A stretch of 25,929 nt of DNA, taken from Sulfuricella sp. Its GTDB lineage: Bacteria > Pseudomonadota > Gammaproteobacteria > Burkholderiales > Sulfuricellaceae. Location: NCBI GenBank assembly GCA_019911785.1, contig JAIOJM010000096.1:1-25929 (forward strand). The letters run 5' to 3'. A program made the position numbers and the translations under genes. The notes beneath the pieces were generated by a model. The model made no database searches and had not been told where the DNA came from. It worked only from the letters and a program-made list of their open reading frames with translations. Numbering within the stretch: position 1 is the stretch's first letter; the number at the start of each line of letters is the position of its first letter. Below are positions 15,888-25,230 of the stretch, in pieces.

Positions 15888-16445
15888 ATGCTAAAAACGA
15901 TCGAAAAATGGTTCGAGAGCACACTCTGGAACGGCCGTTTCGTGGTCGTGGTGGCAGTGGTGGCGAGCATGGCTGCCGCCACCGCGATTTTCTACATGGC
16001 CACGGTGGATGTGGTGTACCTGGTCGGTCACATGCTCCATTACGCCGATCCTGCCTTGGCCGACGAGGCGCGCAAGGTACTCCACGACCAGACCATCACC
16101 CATGTGGTGGAAGTGGTGGACGGCTACCTGCTCGCCACCTTCATGCTGATTTTCGCGCTCGGCATGTATGAACTTTTCGTCAGCGATATCAACCAGGCTC
16201 ATGGCAGCAAGACTTCCAGCAAGATCTTGGTGATCGAGAGCCTGGACGACCTCAAGGCGCGGTTGGCCAAGGTGATCCTGATGATTCTGATCGTCACCCT
16301 GTTCGAGGAGGCGCTGAACATGAAGATATCTTCCCCGCTCGACCTGCTTTATCTCGGCGGGGCCATCGCCCTGATCGGCGCGGCGCTGTTCCTGACCCAC
16401 AAGGCCGAAACGCACGGAAAAGAGAACGAACATTCTGGAGACTGA
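15888..16445 (+). CDS. YqhA-family (UPF0114) membrane protein
   Basis: The 185-aa product has about four membrane helices: VVVVAVVASMAAATAIFYMA (about residues 19-38), VDGYLLATFMLIFALGMYELFV (about 77-98), LAKVILMILIVTLFEEAL (about 125-142), and LLYLGGAIALIGAALFLTH (about 152-170). The sequence EKWFESTLWNGRF at the start, GMYELFVSDI, and the loop SLDDLKARLAKVIL are typical of the YqhA/UPF0114 family, whose biochemical role is unknown. It starts 13 bp after the yccA-like stop and ends 3 bp before htpX, so it is co-transcribed. The context implies a part in membrane stress. Confidence 0.85.
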   Translation: MLKTIEKWFESTLWNGRFVVVVAVVASMAAATAIFYMATVDVVYLVGHMLHYADPALADEARKVLHDQTITHVVEVVDGYLLATFMLIFALGMYELFVSDINQAHGSKTSSKILVIESLDDLKARLAKVILMILIVTLFEEALNMKISSPLDLLYLGGAIALIGAALFLTHKAETHGKENEHSGD

Positions 16446-16448
16446 ATC

Positions 16449-17330
16449 ATGAAACGCACAATCCTGTTTCTCGCCACCAACCTGGCCATTGTGCTGGTGC
16501 TCTCAATCACCATGCGGCTGCTGGGTGTGGAGCCTTATCTCACCGAAGCCGGCCTGAATCTCGGCAGCCTGCTGATTTTCGCCGCCGTGATGGGCATGGG
16601 CGGCTCCTTCATCTCGCTCGCCATTTCCAAATGGACTGCCAAGCGCATGACGGGCGCGAGGGTGATCGAGACACCCGAAACCCCCGGCGAGGCCTGGCTG
16701 GTCGAAACCGTGCGGCGTCAGGCGCAGATCGCCGGCATCGGCATGCCGGAAGTGGCGATTTTCGATTCGCCCGACGTCAATGCCTTCGCCACCGGCATGA
16801 ACAAGAACAGCGCCCTGGTGGCAGTTTCAACCGGCCTGCTTCAGGCCATGACCAAGACCGAAGCGGAAGCGGTGCTGGGGCACGAAATCTCCCACGTCGC
16901 CAATGGCGACATGGTGACGCTGGCACTGATCCAGGGCGTGGTCAACACCTTCGTGATGTTCCTGTCCCGCGTCATCGGCCATCTGGTGGACAAGGTCGTG
17001 TTCAAGACCGAGCGGGGCACCGGCCCGGCGTTCTTCGTCACCATGATCATCGCCGAGATGGTGCTGGGCATCCTCGCCTCGATCATCGTCATGTGGTTCT
17101 CGCGCCGGCGCGAGTTCATCGCCGACTCGGGCGGCGCGGCGCTGGCTGGAAAGGGCGCCATGATCGCCGCGCTGGAGCGCCTCAAGGCCCAGCACGAGCC
17201 CGCGCCGCTGCCGGAGAAGATGGCCGCTTTCGGCATTTCCGGCGGGTTCGGTTCAGGCCTGAAGCGCCTGTTCATGACCCATCCGCCGCTGGAAGAACGC
17301 ATCGCGATGCTCCAGCGCCTTAAGGTATAG
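16449..17330 (+). CDS. htpX: Membrane M48 metalloprotease HtpX
   Basis: HtpX is an inner-membrane zinc protease that cleaves damaged or misfolded membrane proteins, overlapping FtsH in role. The 293-aa product begins with two membrane helices ([42 protein letters not shown]). It carries the zinc motif HEISH (residues 145-149) in [16 protein letters not shown], a third ligand in [11 protein letters not shown] (E222), and further hydrophobic helices in between (about residues 157-180 and 193-217). Length and motif order are those of the family. It follows the YqhA-like gene by 3 bp. Pairing with a YccA-type FtsH modulator in one operon supports a membrane-protein quality-control role. Confidence 0.96.
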   Translation: MKRTILFLATNLAIVLVLSITMRLLGVEPYLTEAGLNLGSLLIFAAVMGMGGSFISLAISKWTAKRMTGARVIETPETPGEAWLVETVRRQAQIAGIGMPEVAIFDSPDVNAFATGMNKNSALVAVSTGLLQAMTKTEAEAVLGHEISHVANGDMVTLALIQGVVNTFVMFLSRVIGHLVDKVVFKTERGTGPAFFVTMIIAEMVLGILASIIVMWFSRRREFIADSGGAALAGKGAMIAALERLKAQHEPAPLPEKMAAFGISGGFGSGLKRLFMTHPPLEERIAMLQRLKV

Positions 17331-17361
17331 CGCTTCCAAGCCGGCCCGTGCGGTAGCTCTA

Positions 17362-17417
17362 CCCCCCCCCATCCTGAAATCGGTATTCTCCTGCGGCTGT
17401 TTTCAGCCGTAGAGGAG
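17362..17417 (+). promoter_or_regulatory. terC leader: nine-C run and long stem-loop
   Basis: The 123-bp htpX-terC gap contains a run of nine C (17362-17370). It also contains a two-part hairpin: CTCCT (17388-17392) with AGGAG (17413-17417), and CGGCTG (17394-17399) with CAGCCG (17404-17409), around a TTTT loop. The outer pairing hides an AGGAGG motif, but that motif is too far (about 35 nt) from the terC ATG to be its ribosome binding site. It may be a regulatory leader or a read-through attenuator. I could not match it to a known manganese riboswitch. Confidence 0.45.
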
Positions 17418-17453
17418 GTATCGCCTTTAACCCGAGAGAATTTGAACGTAACA

Positions 17454-18419
17454 ATGAATAACACAATCTCTATCGGCGAACCTTGGATGTGGGCGGCCTT
17501 CATCGCCTTCGTGCTGGTCATGTTGGTGCTGGACCTGTTCGTGTTCGGCGGCAGGAAAGCGCACAAGGTCAGCGTCAAGGAGGCTGCTACCTGGTCGCTG
17601 GTCTGGGTGAGCCTGGCGCTCGCGTTCAACGCCGGCCTGTGGTGGTACCTGAGCGGCACGGCCGGGCAGGAGATCGCCGACCGCAAGGCGCTGGAATTTC
17701 TCACCGGCTATCTGATCGAGAAGTCGCTGTCGGTGGACAACGTGTTCATCTTCCTGCTGATCTTCTCGTCCTTCCACGTCTCCGCCGAATACCAGCGCCG
17801 GGTGCTGATTTTCGGCGTGCTCGGCGCCATCGTCATGCGTGCCATCATGATCCTGGCCGGTGCCTGGCTGGTGCGGGAGTTTTCCTGGGTGCTCTACCTC
17901 TTCGGCTTCTTCCTGGTCGTCACCGGGATGCGCATGCTGGTCATGGCAGAAAAGGAGCCTGACCTGAACAAGAACCCGGTGCTGAAATTCGCGCGCCGGC
18001 ATCTGCGCATCTCCGAGGACCATCACGGCGAGAAATTCACCGTGATGAAGGACGGCGTGCGCTATTTCACGCCGCTGTTCCTGGTGCTGATCCTGATCGA
18101 GGTCTCCGACCTGGTGTTCGCGGTGGATTCCATCCCGGCCATCTTCGCCATCACCACCGACCCCTTCATCGTCTTCACCTCCAACATTTTCGCCATCATG
18201 GGCTTGCGGGCGCTGTATTTCCTCCTGGCCGACGTGGCCGACCGCTTCCACCTGCTGAAATACGGCCTGGCCATGGTGCTCACCTTCATCGGCGCCAAGA
18301 TGCTCATCGATCCGTGGGTTCACGTTCCGGTGGCGGCTTCGCTGGCCGTCGTCGCGGTGCTGATCGGGGCGAGCGTGATCGCCAGTCTGATCGCCACGCG
18401 CAACAAGCCCTCTCATTGA
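17454..18419 (+). CDS. terC: TerC/Alx-family integral membrane protein
   Basis: The 321-aa polytopic protein belongs to the TerC family, linked to manganese export and metal delivery to exported enzymes (Alx, YceF/MeeF-type work) and originally to tellurite resistance. Acidic membrane motifs EKSLSVDNVFIF (about residues 88-99) and LIEVSDLVFAVDSIPAIFAI (about 213-232) are intact. ATG 17454 is preferred to an in-frame TTG at 17442; neither has a good ribosome binding site, though GAGAG lies at 17434-17438. Its last third is duplicated at 893-1128. It could be read through from the yccA-htpX operon or from its own promoter in the 123-bp gap. The gene ends at a bidirectional terminator shared with sodB. 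Confidence 0.92.
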   Translation: MNNTISIGEPWMWAAFIAFVLVMLVLDLFVFGGRKAHKVSVKEAATWSLVWVSLALAFNAGLWWYLSGTAGQEIADRKALEFLTGYLIEKSLSVDNVFIFLLIFSSFHVSAEYQRRVLIFGVLGAIVMRAIMILAGAWLVREFSWVLYLFGFFLVVTGMRMLVMAEKEPDLNKNPVLKFARRHLRISEDHHGEKFTVMKDGVRYFTPLFLVLILIEVSDLVFAVDSIPAIFAITTDPFIVFTSNIFAIMGLRALYFLLADVADRFHLLKYGLAMVLTFIGAKMLIDPWVHVPVAASLAVVAVLIGASVIASLIATRNKPSH

Positions 18420-18433
18420 ACCTATAAAAACAA

Positions 18434-18457
18434 AAAGGGCCGGTTTCCCGGCCCTTT
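18434..18457. terminator. Bidirectional intrinsic terminator of terC and sodB
   Basis: A perfect 10-bp stem (AAAGGGCCGG at 18434-18443, CCGGCCCTTT at 18448-18457) has a 4-nt loop. On the minus strand it is followed by a T-rich tract (TTTTTGTTTTTATAG), making a classic terminator for sodB. On the plus strand only TTT follows, so termination of terC is weaker. Confidence 0.9.
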
Positions 18458-18481
18458 GAGCTTGGCAGACTCTGATTTTTC

Positions 18482-19066
18482 TTAGGCGAAGTTCTTCGCA
18501 ACAAAGTCCCAGTTGACCAGGTTGTTCAGGAAGGTCTCGACGAACTTGGGACGCAGGTTGCGGTAGTCGATGTAGTAGGCATGCTCCCACACGTCGACGC
18601 ACAGCAGGGCGCGGTCGGAGGTGGTCAGCGGGGTGCCGGCGGCGCCCATGTTGACGATGTCGACGGAGCCGTCGGCCTTCTTCACCAGCCAGGTCCAGCC
18701 GGAGCCGAAGTTGCCGACGGCGGAGGTCTGGAAGGCTTTCTTGAATTCGTCGACAGAGCCCCACTTGGCCTTGATGGCGTCAGCCAGGGCACCGGTAGGC
18801 TCGCCGCCGCCGTTGGGTTTCATGCAGTTCCAGAAGAAGGTGTGGTTCCACACCTGGGCGGAGTTGTTGTAGATGCCGCCGGCCGGGGCCTTTTTGATGA
18901 TGGCTTCCAGGTCCAGGTTTTCGTACTCGGTGCCCTTGATCAGGTTGTTCAGGTTGGTGACATAGGCTTGATGGTGCTTGCCGTAGTGGTATTCGAAGGT
19001 TTCCCTGGACATGTGGGGCTGCAGGGCGTCCATGGCGTAGGGCAGTGCTGGCAGTGTGTGTTCCAT
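18482..19066 (-). CDS. sodB: Iron-type superoxide dismutase
   Basis: The enzyme dismutates superoxide to oxygen and peroxide in the cytosol. The 194-aa product shows all four metal ligands: H27 ([11 protein letters not shown]), H75 ([12 protein letters not shown]), D158 and H162 ([13 protein letters not shown]). The Gln in [10 protein letters not shown] (Q71) and the overall sequence point to the iron form. It is transcribed convergently with terC toward a shared terminator. The start at 19064-19066 has GGAG at 19077-19080. The upstream gap to murJ is 173 bp and holds an A/T-rich imperfect inverted repeat that may belong to its promoter. Confidence 0.97.
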   Translation of the reverse strand: MEHTLPALPYAMDALQPHMSRETFEYHYGKHHQAYVTNLNNLIKGTEYENLDLEAIIKKAPAGGIYNNSAQVWNHTFFWNCMKPNGGGEPTGALADAIKAKWGSVDEFKKAFQTSAVGNFGSGWTWLVKKADGSVDIVNMGAAGTPLTTSDRALLCVDVWEHAYYIDYRNLRPKFVETFLNNLVNWDFVAKNFA

Positions 19067-19107
19067 AGTGATGGTGCTCCAGATGTTGGGTGGGTTAAAA
19101 CAAGTCG

Positions 19108-19127
19108 TTAAATTAGACTAAGTTTAA
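19108..19127. promoter_or_regulatory. A/T-rich imperfect inverted repeat in the sodB-murJ divergent region
   Basis: TTAAATTAG (19108-19116) faces CTAAGTTTAA (19118-19127), complementary apart from one extra base. It lies about 40-60 bp upstream of sodB, where an operator would be expected. It does not match a Fur, SoxR or IscR site well enough to name a regulator. The rest of the 173-bp gap shows no gene; ATAAC/TATAAC sequences near 19204-19210 might be a murJ -10. Confidence 0.3.
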
Positions 19128-19239
19128 TTGTAGCGACTTTCAGTGGTTGCGGCAACACTCAATCATAGTTCAATTCTCTGGTCTGGAAAGCGCATGGCAA
19201 ACGCTATAACATAGCCGCTTTGGTTTTCTCGCATAACCC

Positions 19240-20778
19240 ATGAATTTATTGAAGGCCTTGGCCGCCGTCGGCAGCATGACCCTGCTCTCCCGCATCCTGG
19301 GTTTCCTGCGCGACACCATCATTGCCCGGGTGTTCGGCGCGGGGCTGTATTCCGACGCATTCTTCGTCGCCTTCAAGATACCCAACCTGCTGCGGCGGCT
19401 GTTTGCCGAGGGGGCATTTTCCCAGGCGTTCGTGCCCATCCTGGCGGAATACAAGGCCAAGCGCGGCCACGATGCGACGCGCGATCTGGTGGATCATGTC
19501 GCGACCTTGCTGGCGCTGATTCTTCTGGTCGTCTCCGTGATCGGCGTGCTGGCCGCGCCGGTGCTGATTTACATCAGCGCGCCGGGTTTTGCCGCGGTGC
19601 CGAGCAAATTCGACTTGACGGTCAACCTGCTGCGCCTGACTTTCCCCTATATCTTCTTCATCTCGCTGGTTTCGCTGGCTGGCGGTATCCTCAACACTTA
19701 CAGCAAGTTTTCCGTACCGGCCTTCACGCCGGTGCTGCTCAACCTGTCTTTCATAGGCTGCGCGCTCTGGCTGGCGCCGTATTTCGATCCGCCGGTGCTG
19801 GTGCTGGGCGTCGCAGTGCTGCTCGGCGGCTTGCTCCAGCTCGGCTTCCAGCTTCCCTATCTGGCCAGGCTCGGGCTGCTGCCGCGCTTTCGCCTGAAGC
19901 TCAACGACGAGGGCGTGTGGCGGATTCTGAAGCAGATGGGCCCGGCGGTCTTCGGTGTGTCGATCAGTCAGATCAGCCTGTTGATCAACACCATCTTCGC
20001 CTCGTTCCTGGTCACCGGTAGCGTGTCCTGGCTGTATTACGCCGATCGCCTGATGGAATTCCCCACCGGCATCCTCGGCGTGGCGCTGGGCACCATCCTG
20101 CTGCCCAGTCTGTCCAGGCACTACGCCGACGCCTCCACCGTGGAGTACTCCCGCCTGCTCGACTGGGGCCTGCGCCTTACCCTGATGCTGGCGCTGCCCG
20201 CCGCGCTGGCGCTGGCGATCCTGTCGGTGCCGCTGATCTCCACGCTGTTTTTCTACGGCAAGTTCACCCTGCACGACCTGTGGATGACGCGAGAGGCCCT
20301 GCTCGCCTACAGCCTCGGGCTGCTCGGCCTGATCATGGTGAAGGTGCTGGCGCCGGGTTTCTATGCCCGGCAGAACATCCGCACGCCGGTCAAGATCGCG
20401 CTCTTCACCCTGTTCGCGACGCAGCTGATGAACCTCGCCTTCATCTGGCACCTCAGGCATGCCGGGCTGGCGCTGTCCATCGGCCTGGGCGCGTGCCTCA
20501 ACGCCGGGCTGCTGTTCTACCACCTGCGCAAGCACGATATTTACCACCCCCAGCCGGGCTGGCTGAAGTTTTTCCTGCAGGTAGCGGCTGCCTTGGCGGT
20601 GATGGGCGGGGTGCTGTGGTTCGCCATGGGCGCGGAAGAGGTCTGGCTCAAGGGCGGCATCGTTTCCCGCGTGGCGCACCTGAGCTGGACCGTGGTGGCA
20701 GGTGCCGCCGCCTATTTCGCCGCGCTGACCCTGTTTGGCGTGAGAGTCAAGGATTTCATCCGCCACGGCGCGAAATGA
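19240..20778 (+). CDS. murJ: Lipid II flippase MurJ
   Basis: MurJ (MviN) flips the peptidoglycan precursor lipid II across the inner membrane. The 512-aa product is full length and strongly hydrophobic, with about 14 membrane helices. It opens [20 protein letters not shown] followed by [15 protein letters not shown] and [29 protein letters not shown], the typical MurJ N-terminus. [30 protein letters not shown] (about residues 265-295) is another signature. It heads the conserved proteobacterial cluster leading to ribF, ileS, lspA, fkpB and ispH. A 192-bp gap with an inverted repeat and a promoter-like -10 separates it from ribF, so ribF may also have its own promoter. Confidence 0.96.
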   Translation: MNLLKALAAVGSMTLLSRILGFLRDTIIARVFGAGLYSDAFFVAFKIPNLLRRLFAEGAFSQAFVPILAEYKAKRGHDATRDLVDHVATLLALILLVVSVIGVLAAPVLIYISAPGFAAVPSKFDLTVNLLRLTFPYIFFISLVSLAGGILNTYSKFSVPAFTPVLLNLSFIGCALWLAPYFDPPVLVLGVAVLLGGLLQLGFQLPYLARLGLLPRFRLKLNDEGVWRILKQMGPAVFGVSISQISLLINTIFASFLVTGSVSWLYYADRLMEFPTGILGVALGTILLPSLSRHYADASTVEYSRLLDWGLRLTLMLALPAALALAILSVPLISTLFFYGKFTLHDLWMTREALLAYSLGLLGLIMVKVLAPGFYARQNIRTPVKIALFTLFATQLMNLAFIWHLRHAGLALSIGLGACLNAGLLFYHLRKHDIYHPQPGWLKFFLQVAAALAVMGGVLWFAMGAEEVWLKGGIVSRVAHLSWTVVAGAAAYFAALTLFGVRVKDFIRHGAK

Positions 20779-20807
20779 CCTGCTGCTATTTTTGAAAAGA
20801 GCACTGA

Positions 20808-20923
20808 ACCGCAGAGGACGCGGAGGTCGCAGAGTAAGGCAAATGCCTAACTAGCCTAAATCCCTCTCCAGAGTGGGTCTTAAGCCCTTGTTTTTCCTCT
20901 GCGTCCTCCGCGTCCTCTGCGGT
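20808..20923. repeat. ACCGCAGAGGACGCGG-type inverted repeat between murJ and ribF
   Basis: The left arm (20808-20834, ACCGCAGAGGACGCGGAGG then TCGCAGAG) and right arm (20896-20923, ending CGTCCTCTGCGGT) are imperfect reverse complements about 61 bp apart. The arms share a 9-bp-like period (GAGGACGCG). The family recurs at 21890-21969. It fills most of the 192-bp gap, which holds no gene. Confidence 0.85.
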
Positions 20924-20942
20924 GAAATACAGTTTTTTGAGT

Positions 20943-20948
20943 TATAAT
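20943..20948 (+). promoter_or_regulatory. Candidate -10 box for ribF
   Basis: A perfect TATAAT lies 23 bp before the ribF ATG. No clear -35 hexamer is visible at the ideal distance. It sits just after the right arm of the inverted repeat, which may have displaced the original promoter. Confidence 0.4.
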
Positions 20949-20970
20949 CCAATCTTTTTTGCACCCCGCC

Positions 20971-21897
20971 ATGTTGATTTACCGCGGAACACCCGCCCAG
21001 CCCCTTTCACCGGTCGCCCTCACCATCGGAAATTTCGATGGCGTGCATATTGGCCACCGCGCCATGCTCGCCCGCCTCACCCAGGCGGCGCGGGAGCGTG
21101 GACTGTCTCCCTGCGTGATGACCTTCGAGCCGCATCCGCGCGAATTTTTTACCCCGGAACAGGCGCCGGCGCGCCTTTCCAACCTGCGTGAAAAGCTGGA
21201 GCTGTTCGAGCGGTTCGGCGTGGAGCGGGTCTTCATCCTGCGCTTCAACAAACGGTTCGCCAGCATCAGCCCGGCGGATTTTGTCGAGCGCATCCTGTAT
21301 CACGGCCTGCAGGCGCGCTGGGTGCTGGTGGGGGATGATTTCCGCTTCGGCGCCAGGCGCGCCGGCGACTTCACCATGCTGCAGCAGGCCGGGAAGCAAT
21401 ACGGTTTCGAGGTGGAGGCCATGGACAGCGTGACCGTGTCCGGCCAGCGCGCATCCAGCACGGTGGTGCGCGAGGCGCTGGCGCGAGGTAACCTTACACT
21501 TGCCGAGCGCTTCCTCGGCCGTCATTACAGCATCAGCGGCAAGGTGGTGCACGGCGCAAGCCTCGGGCGCAAGATCGGCTTCCCCACTGCCAACATCCAG
21601 ATGAAACACAACAAGCCGCCGCTGACCGGCGTTTTCGCGGTCGAGGTCCACGGGGTCGGCGACAAGCCGCTGCAGGGCGCGGCCAGCCTAGGCGTGCGCC
21701 CGACCATCGACGACAAGGGCAAGGCCACGCTGGAAGTGTTCCTGTTCGACTTCGACGGCGACCTTTACAACAAGCACCTGCACGTGGAATTCCTGCTCAA
21801 GCTGCGCGACGAGATGAAATTCCCCAACCTGGAAGCGCTGACCGCACAGATCGCGGCTGACGTGGATAATGCTAAAAAATACTTTTTGAACCGCTGA
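20971..21897 (+). CDS. ribF: Bifunctional riboflavin kinase/FMN adenylyltransferase
   Basis: RibF converts riboflavin to FMN and then FAD. From ATG 20971 the product is 308 aa. The N-terminal nucleotidyltransferase has IGNFDGVHIGHR (about residues 19-30), VMTFEPHPREFF and the loop VVREALARGNL. The C-terminal flavokinase has GRKIGFPTANI (about 197-207) and ASLGVRPTID. An in-frame TTG 12 bp upstream is less likely. Its last codons and stop lie inside the left arm of an inverted repeat (ACCGCTGAGG, the stop being TGA), so the end FLNR may have been supplied by the repeat. The order murJ-ribF-ileS-lspA is conserved in proteobacteria. Confidence 0.96.
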   Translation: MLIYRGTPAQPLSPVALTIGNFDGVHIGHRAMLARLTQAARERGLSPCVMTFEPHPREFFTPEQAPARLSNLREKLELFERFGVERVFILRFNKRFASISPADFVERILYHGLQARWVLVGDDFRFGARRAGDFTMLQQAGKQYGFEVEAMDSVTVSGQRASSTVVREALARGNLTLAERFLGRHYSISGKVVHGASLGRKIGFPTANIQMKHNKPPLTGVFAVEVHGVGDKPLQGAASLGVRPTIDDKGKATLEVFLFDFDGDLYNKHLHVEFLLKLRDEMKFPNLEALTAQIAADVDNAKKYFLNR

Positions 21898-21969
21898 GGA
21901 CGCGGAGGACGCGGAGGTTCGCTGAGGATGATCTGGTTTTTCCTCTGCGTCCTCCGCGTCCTCTGCGGT
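21890..21969. repeat. Inverted repeat spanning the ribF stop and the ileS ribosome binding site
   Basis: The left arm (21890-21917, ACCGCTGAGGACGCGGAGG and onward) overlaps the last 8 bp of ribF and supplies its TGA. The right arm (21942-21969) ends CCTCTGCGGT, and the next bases complete GGTGAG (21967-21972), which stands 5 nt before the ileS ATG as its only visible Shine-Dalgarno. The same family occurs at 20808-20923. Confidence 0.85.
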
Positions 21970-21977
21970 GAGAAATT

Positions 21978-24776
21978 ATGGCCGACTACAAAGACACCCT
22001 GAACCTGCCTGATACCCCCTTCCCGATGCGCGGCGATCTCGCCAAGCGCGAGCCGGGCTGGCTGAAGCAGTGGCAGGAAAGAAAGCTCTACGAAAAGATT
22101 CGCGAGGTCAGCGCCGGCCGGCCCAAGTTCATCCTGCACGACGGCCCGCCCTATGCCAACGGCGACATCCACATCGGCCATGCGGTCAACAAGGTGCTCA
22201 AGGACATCATCGTCAAGAGCAAGACCCTGGCCGGCTTCGATGCGCCCTATGTGCCGGGGTGGGATTGCCACGGGCTGCCGATCGAGTTGCAGGTGGAAAA
22301 GCAGCACGGCAAGGAGATTCCCGCCGCCAAATTCCGCGAGCTGTGCCGGGAATATGCGGCCTCCCAGATCGAGCGGCAGAAGGCCGACTTCATCCGCCTC
22401 GGCGTGCTGGGCGAGTGGGATAATCCCTACCTGACCATGGACTTCAGGTTCGAGGCCGACATCATGCGCACGCTGGGCCGCATCCATGCCAACGGCTACC
22501 TTTACCAGGGGCAGAAGCCGGTGCATTGGTGCGTGGATTGCGGCTCCGCCCTGGCGGAAGCCGAGGTGGAATACGAGGACAAGGCTTCGCCGGCGATCGA
22601 CGTCGCCTTCGCGGTGAAGGATGTCGCCGCGCTGGCCAAGACGCTGGGCATGAAAGAGCCCCATCAGCCGGTTTATGCAGTGATCTGGACCACCACGCCG
22701 TGGACCCTGCCGGCCAATCAGGCGGTGTGCGTTCATCCCGACTTTATCTACGACCTGATCCAGACGCCGAAAGGCATCCTGATCCTGGCGCGCGATCTGG
22801 CGGAGGCCTGCATCACGCGCTACGGTTTCGACGCGGTGGAAGTGGTGGCGACCGTGCAGGGCTCGGCGCTGGAACACCTGCAATTGCAGCATCCCTTCTA
22901 CGACCGCACCGTGCCGGTGATCTGCGGCGACCACGTCACGCTCGAAGCCGGTACCGGGCTGGTGCACACCGCGCCGGCACACGGCCTGGAAGACTACGCC
23001 GTCGGCGGCAAATACAATCTGCCGGTGGATTGCCCGGTGGGCGCGGACGGCAAGTTTTACGCCAGCATTCCACTGGTCGGCGGCCAGTCGATCTGGGCGG
23101 CCAACAAAACCGTAGTCGAAACCCTGACCAACAGCGGCGCGCTGCTGCTGGAAATCAAGCTCAAGCACAGCTACCCGCACTGCTGGCGGCACAAGACGCC
23201 GATCATCTTCCGCGCCACGCACCAGTGGTTCATCGGAATGGAAGCCACCGGGCAACACAGCAGCTTGCGTGTAGCCGCGTTGAAGGCGGTCGAGAACACC
23301 GAGTTTTTCCCCTCCTGGGGCCGCGCCCGGCTCGAGGCGATGATCAGGAACCGCCCGGACTGGTGCGTCTCGCGCCAGCGCAACTGGGGCGTGCCGATGC
23401 CGCTGTTCGTGCACAAGGAAACCGGCGAACTGCACCCGCGCACCGCGGAACTGCTGGAGCAGGTGGCGCTGCGCGTGGAAGGGCGGGGCATCGAAGCCTG
23501 GTTCAGCCTGGACGCAGGCGAGCTGCTCGGCGCCGAGGCGGAAACTTACAAGAAGGTGAGCGATACCCTCGATGTCTGGTTCGACTCCGGCTCGACCCAC
23601 GCCTGCGTGCTGAAGCGGCGCGACTATTTGCAGCATCCCGCCGACTTGTATCTGGAAGGTTCCGATCAGCACCGCGGCTGGTTCCAGTCCTCGCTCCTCA
23701 CCGGCTGCGGGGTGGATGGCCACGCGCCGTACAAGGCCCTGCTCACCCATGGCTTCGTGGTCGACGGCAGCGGCCACAAGATGAGCAAGTCCAAGGGCAA
23801 CGTGATCGCGCCGCAGAAGGTGGTGGACAGCCTTGGCGCCGACATCCTGCGGCTGTGGGTCGCTTCCACCGACTATTCCGGCGAACTGACCATTTCCGAC
23901 GAGATCCTCAAGCGGGTGACGGAAAGCTACCGCCGCATCCGCAACACCCTGCGCTTCCTGCTGTCGAACATCGCCGACTTCGATCCGGCGCAGCACGCGC
24001 TGCCGGTTGGTGACTGGCTGGAGATCGACCGCTACGCGCTGGCGATGGCGCGGGATTTCGAGAACGACTGCAAGGCCCATTACGGAAAATACGAGTTCCA
24101 CTTCATCGTCCAGAAGCTGCAAGCCTTCTGTTCCGAGGATCTGGGCGGGTTCTACCTGGATATTCTGAAGGACCGCCTGTATACCGCCGGTGCCGACTCC
24201 CGTGCCCGCCGCTCGGCGCAAAACGCCTTGTATCACCTCACCCACAGCCTGGTGCGGCTGATGGCGCCGATTCTGTCCTTCACTGCCGAGGAAGTGTGGC
24301 AGGTGCTGGTCAAAAATCCGGAAAACAGCATTTTCCTGCACACCTGGAACGATGTGCTGCCGACCCAGCCGGAAGAGGAAGTGATCAAACAGCGCTGGGT
24401 GCAGTTGCGCCGCGTGCGCGCCGATGCGCAGAAGCAGTTGGAAGAGGTGCGGGTGGCCGGGCAGATCGGCTCCTCGCTGGCCGCCGAAGTGGACCTGTAC
24501 GCTATCGGCGAAATCTTCGACCTCCTCGATTCTTTCGGCGACGACTTGCGTTTCGTGTTCATCACTTCTCAGGCGCGTTTGCATCAGGGCAGCCACCCCG
24601 AAGCGGTGGCCGGCGAAACCGGAGTGGGCATCCGCGTCAGCGCCAGCCCGCAGCAGAAGTGCGAACGCTGCTGGCACTACCGCGCCGATGTGGGCGCCGA
24701 TGCCGCCAGCCCCGGCCTGTGCGGACGCTGCGTTTCCAATCTGCACGGCGAAGGCGAGGCGCGCCAGTATGCGTAA
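21978..24776 (+). CDS. ileS: Isoleucyl-tRNA synthetase
   Basis: IleRS charges tRNA-Ile and edits valine. The 932-aa class I synthetase shows the HIGH motif in [12 protein letters not shown] (residues 65-68), the editing-domain segment [21 protein letters not shown] (601-605), and a C-terminal zinc finger with four cysteines (C895, C898, C915, C918 in KCERCWHYR and LCGRC). Length and order are normal for the bacterial eukaryote-unlike type. The start uses GGTGAG of the repeat arm as ribosome binding site. The stop overlaps the first codons of lspA by 8 bp, indicating translational coupling. Confidence 0.98.
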   Translation: MADYKDTLNLPDTPFPMRGDLAKREPGWLKQWQERKLYEKIREVSAGRPKFILHDGPPYANGDIHIGHAVNKVLKDIIVKSKTLAGFDAPYVPGWDCHGLPIELQVEKQHGKEIPAAKFRELCREYAASQIERQKADFIRLGVLGEWDNPYLTMDFRFEADIMRTLGRIHANGYLYQGQKPVHWCVDCGSALAEAEVEYEDKASPAIDVAFAVKDVAALAKTLGMKEPHQPVYAVIWTTTPWTLPANQAVCVHPDFIYDLIQTPKGILILARDLAEACITRYGFDAVEVVATVQGSALEHLQLQHPFYDRTVPVICGDHVTLEAGTGLVHTAPAHGLEDYAVGGKYNLPVDCPVGADGKFYASIPLVGGQSIWAANKTVVETLTNSGALLLEIKLKHSYPHCWRHKTPIIFRATHQWFIGMEATGQHSSLRVAALKAVENTEFFPSWGRARLEAMIRNRPDWCVSRQRNWGVPMPLFVHKETGELHPRTAELLEQVALRVEGRGIEAWFSLDAGELLGAEAETYKKVSDTLDVWFDSGSTHACVLKRRDYLQHPADLYLEGSDQHRGWFQSSLLTGCGVDGHAPYKALLTHGFVVDGSGHKMSKSKGNVIAPQKVVDSLGADILRLWVASTDYSGELTISDEILKRVTESYRRIRNTLRFLLSNIADFDPAQHALPVGDWLEIDRYALAMARDFENDCKAHYGKYEFHFIVQKLQAFCSEDLGGFYLDILKDRLYTAGADSRARRSAQNALYHLTHSLVRLMAPILSFTAEEVWQVLVKNPENSIFLHTWNDVLPTQPEEEVIKQRWVQLRRVRADAQKQLEEVRVAGQIGSSLAAEVDLYAIGEIFDLLDSFGDDLRFVFITSQARLHQGSHPEAVAGETGVGIRVSASPQQKCERCWHYRADVGADAASPGLCGRCVSNLHGEGEARQYA

Positions 24777-25230
24777 CTGGTGGGGGTGGCTCGCGCTCAG
24801 CGCGGCCGTGATCGTGCTCGACCAGCTGACCAAGCAGTGGGTGTCGCAGTCGCTGGCCTTTGGCGAGGTGATGCCGGTGGCGCCCTTCTTCAACCTGGTG
24901 CTGGCCCACAACGCCGGCGCGGCATTCAGCTTCCTGGCCGGTGCAGGAGGGTGGCAGCGCGGGTTCTTCATCGGGATCGCGGTGGTCGCGGCAGCGGTGA
25001 TCGTCCACCTGCTGCGCAAGCATCGCGGGGAAAAGCTGTTCAGCCTGGCGCTCGCCCTGATCCTCGGCGGCGCGCTCGGCAACCTGATCGACCGCATCCT
25101 GCTCGGTCATGTGGTGGATTTTCTCGATTTTTATGTGCAAAACTACCATTGGCCCGCGTTCAATGTCGCCGACATGGCGATCACCGGCGGCGCAGGGCTG
25201 CTGATCTGGGACAGCATTAAAAAACCGTGA
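24769..25230 (+). CDS. lspA: Lipoprotein signal peptidase (signal peptidase II)
   Basis: LspA cleaves signal peptides of diacylated prolipoproteins in the inner membrane. The 153-aa product has four membrane helices and the family motifs VLDQLTKQW (about residues 16-24), [17 protein letters not shown] (40-56), [10 protein letters not shown] (100-109), VVDFLDF (D117) and FNVADMAI (D135). D117 and D135 are the catalytic pair. The ATG at 24769 overlaps the end of ileS. The stop TGA lies in the first unit (GTGAGGGG) of a tandem inverted repeat, so the extreme C-terminus (SIKKP) meets the repeat. Confidence 0.97.
   Translation: MRNWWGWLALSAAVIVLDQLTKQWVSQSLAFGEVMPVAPFFNLVLAHNAGAAFSFLAGAGGWQRGFFIGIAVVAAAVIVHLLRKHRGEKLFSLALALILGGALGNLIDRILLGHVVDFLDFYVQNYHWPAFNVADMAITGGAGLLIWDSIKKP

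Noticed and set aside
17331..17453. A yybP-ykoY manganese riboswitch ahead of terC
   Set aside because: The conserved loop sequences I would expect (for example a GGGGAGUA-like segment) are not present. Only an unrelated hairpin is seen.
21765..25097. A 1110-codon open frame on the minus strand opposite ileS and lspA
   Set aside because: The plus strand encodes full-length IleRS with all motifs. The antisense frame is the usual stop-poor shadow of GC-rich genes, and its translation is low-complexity and unrecognisable.
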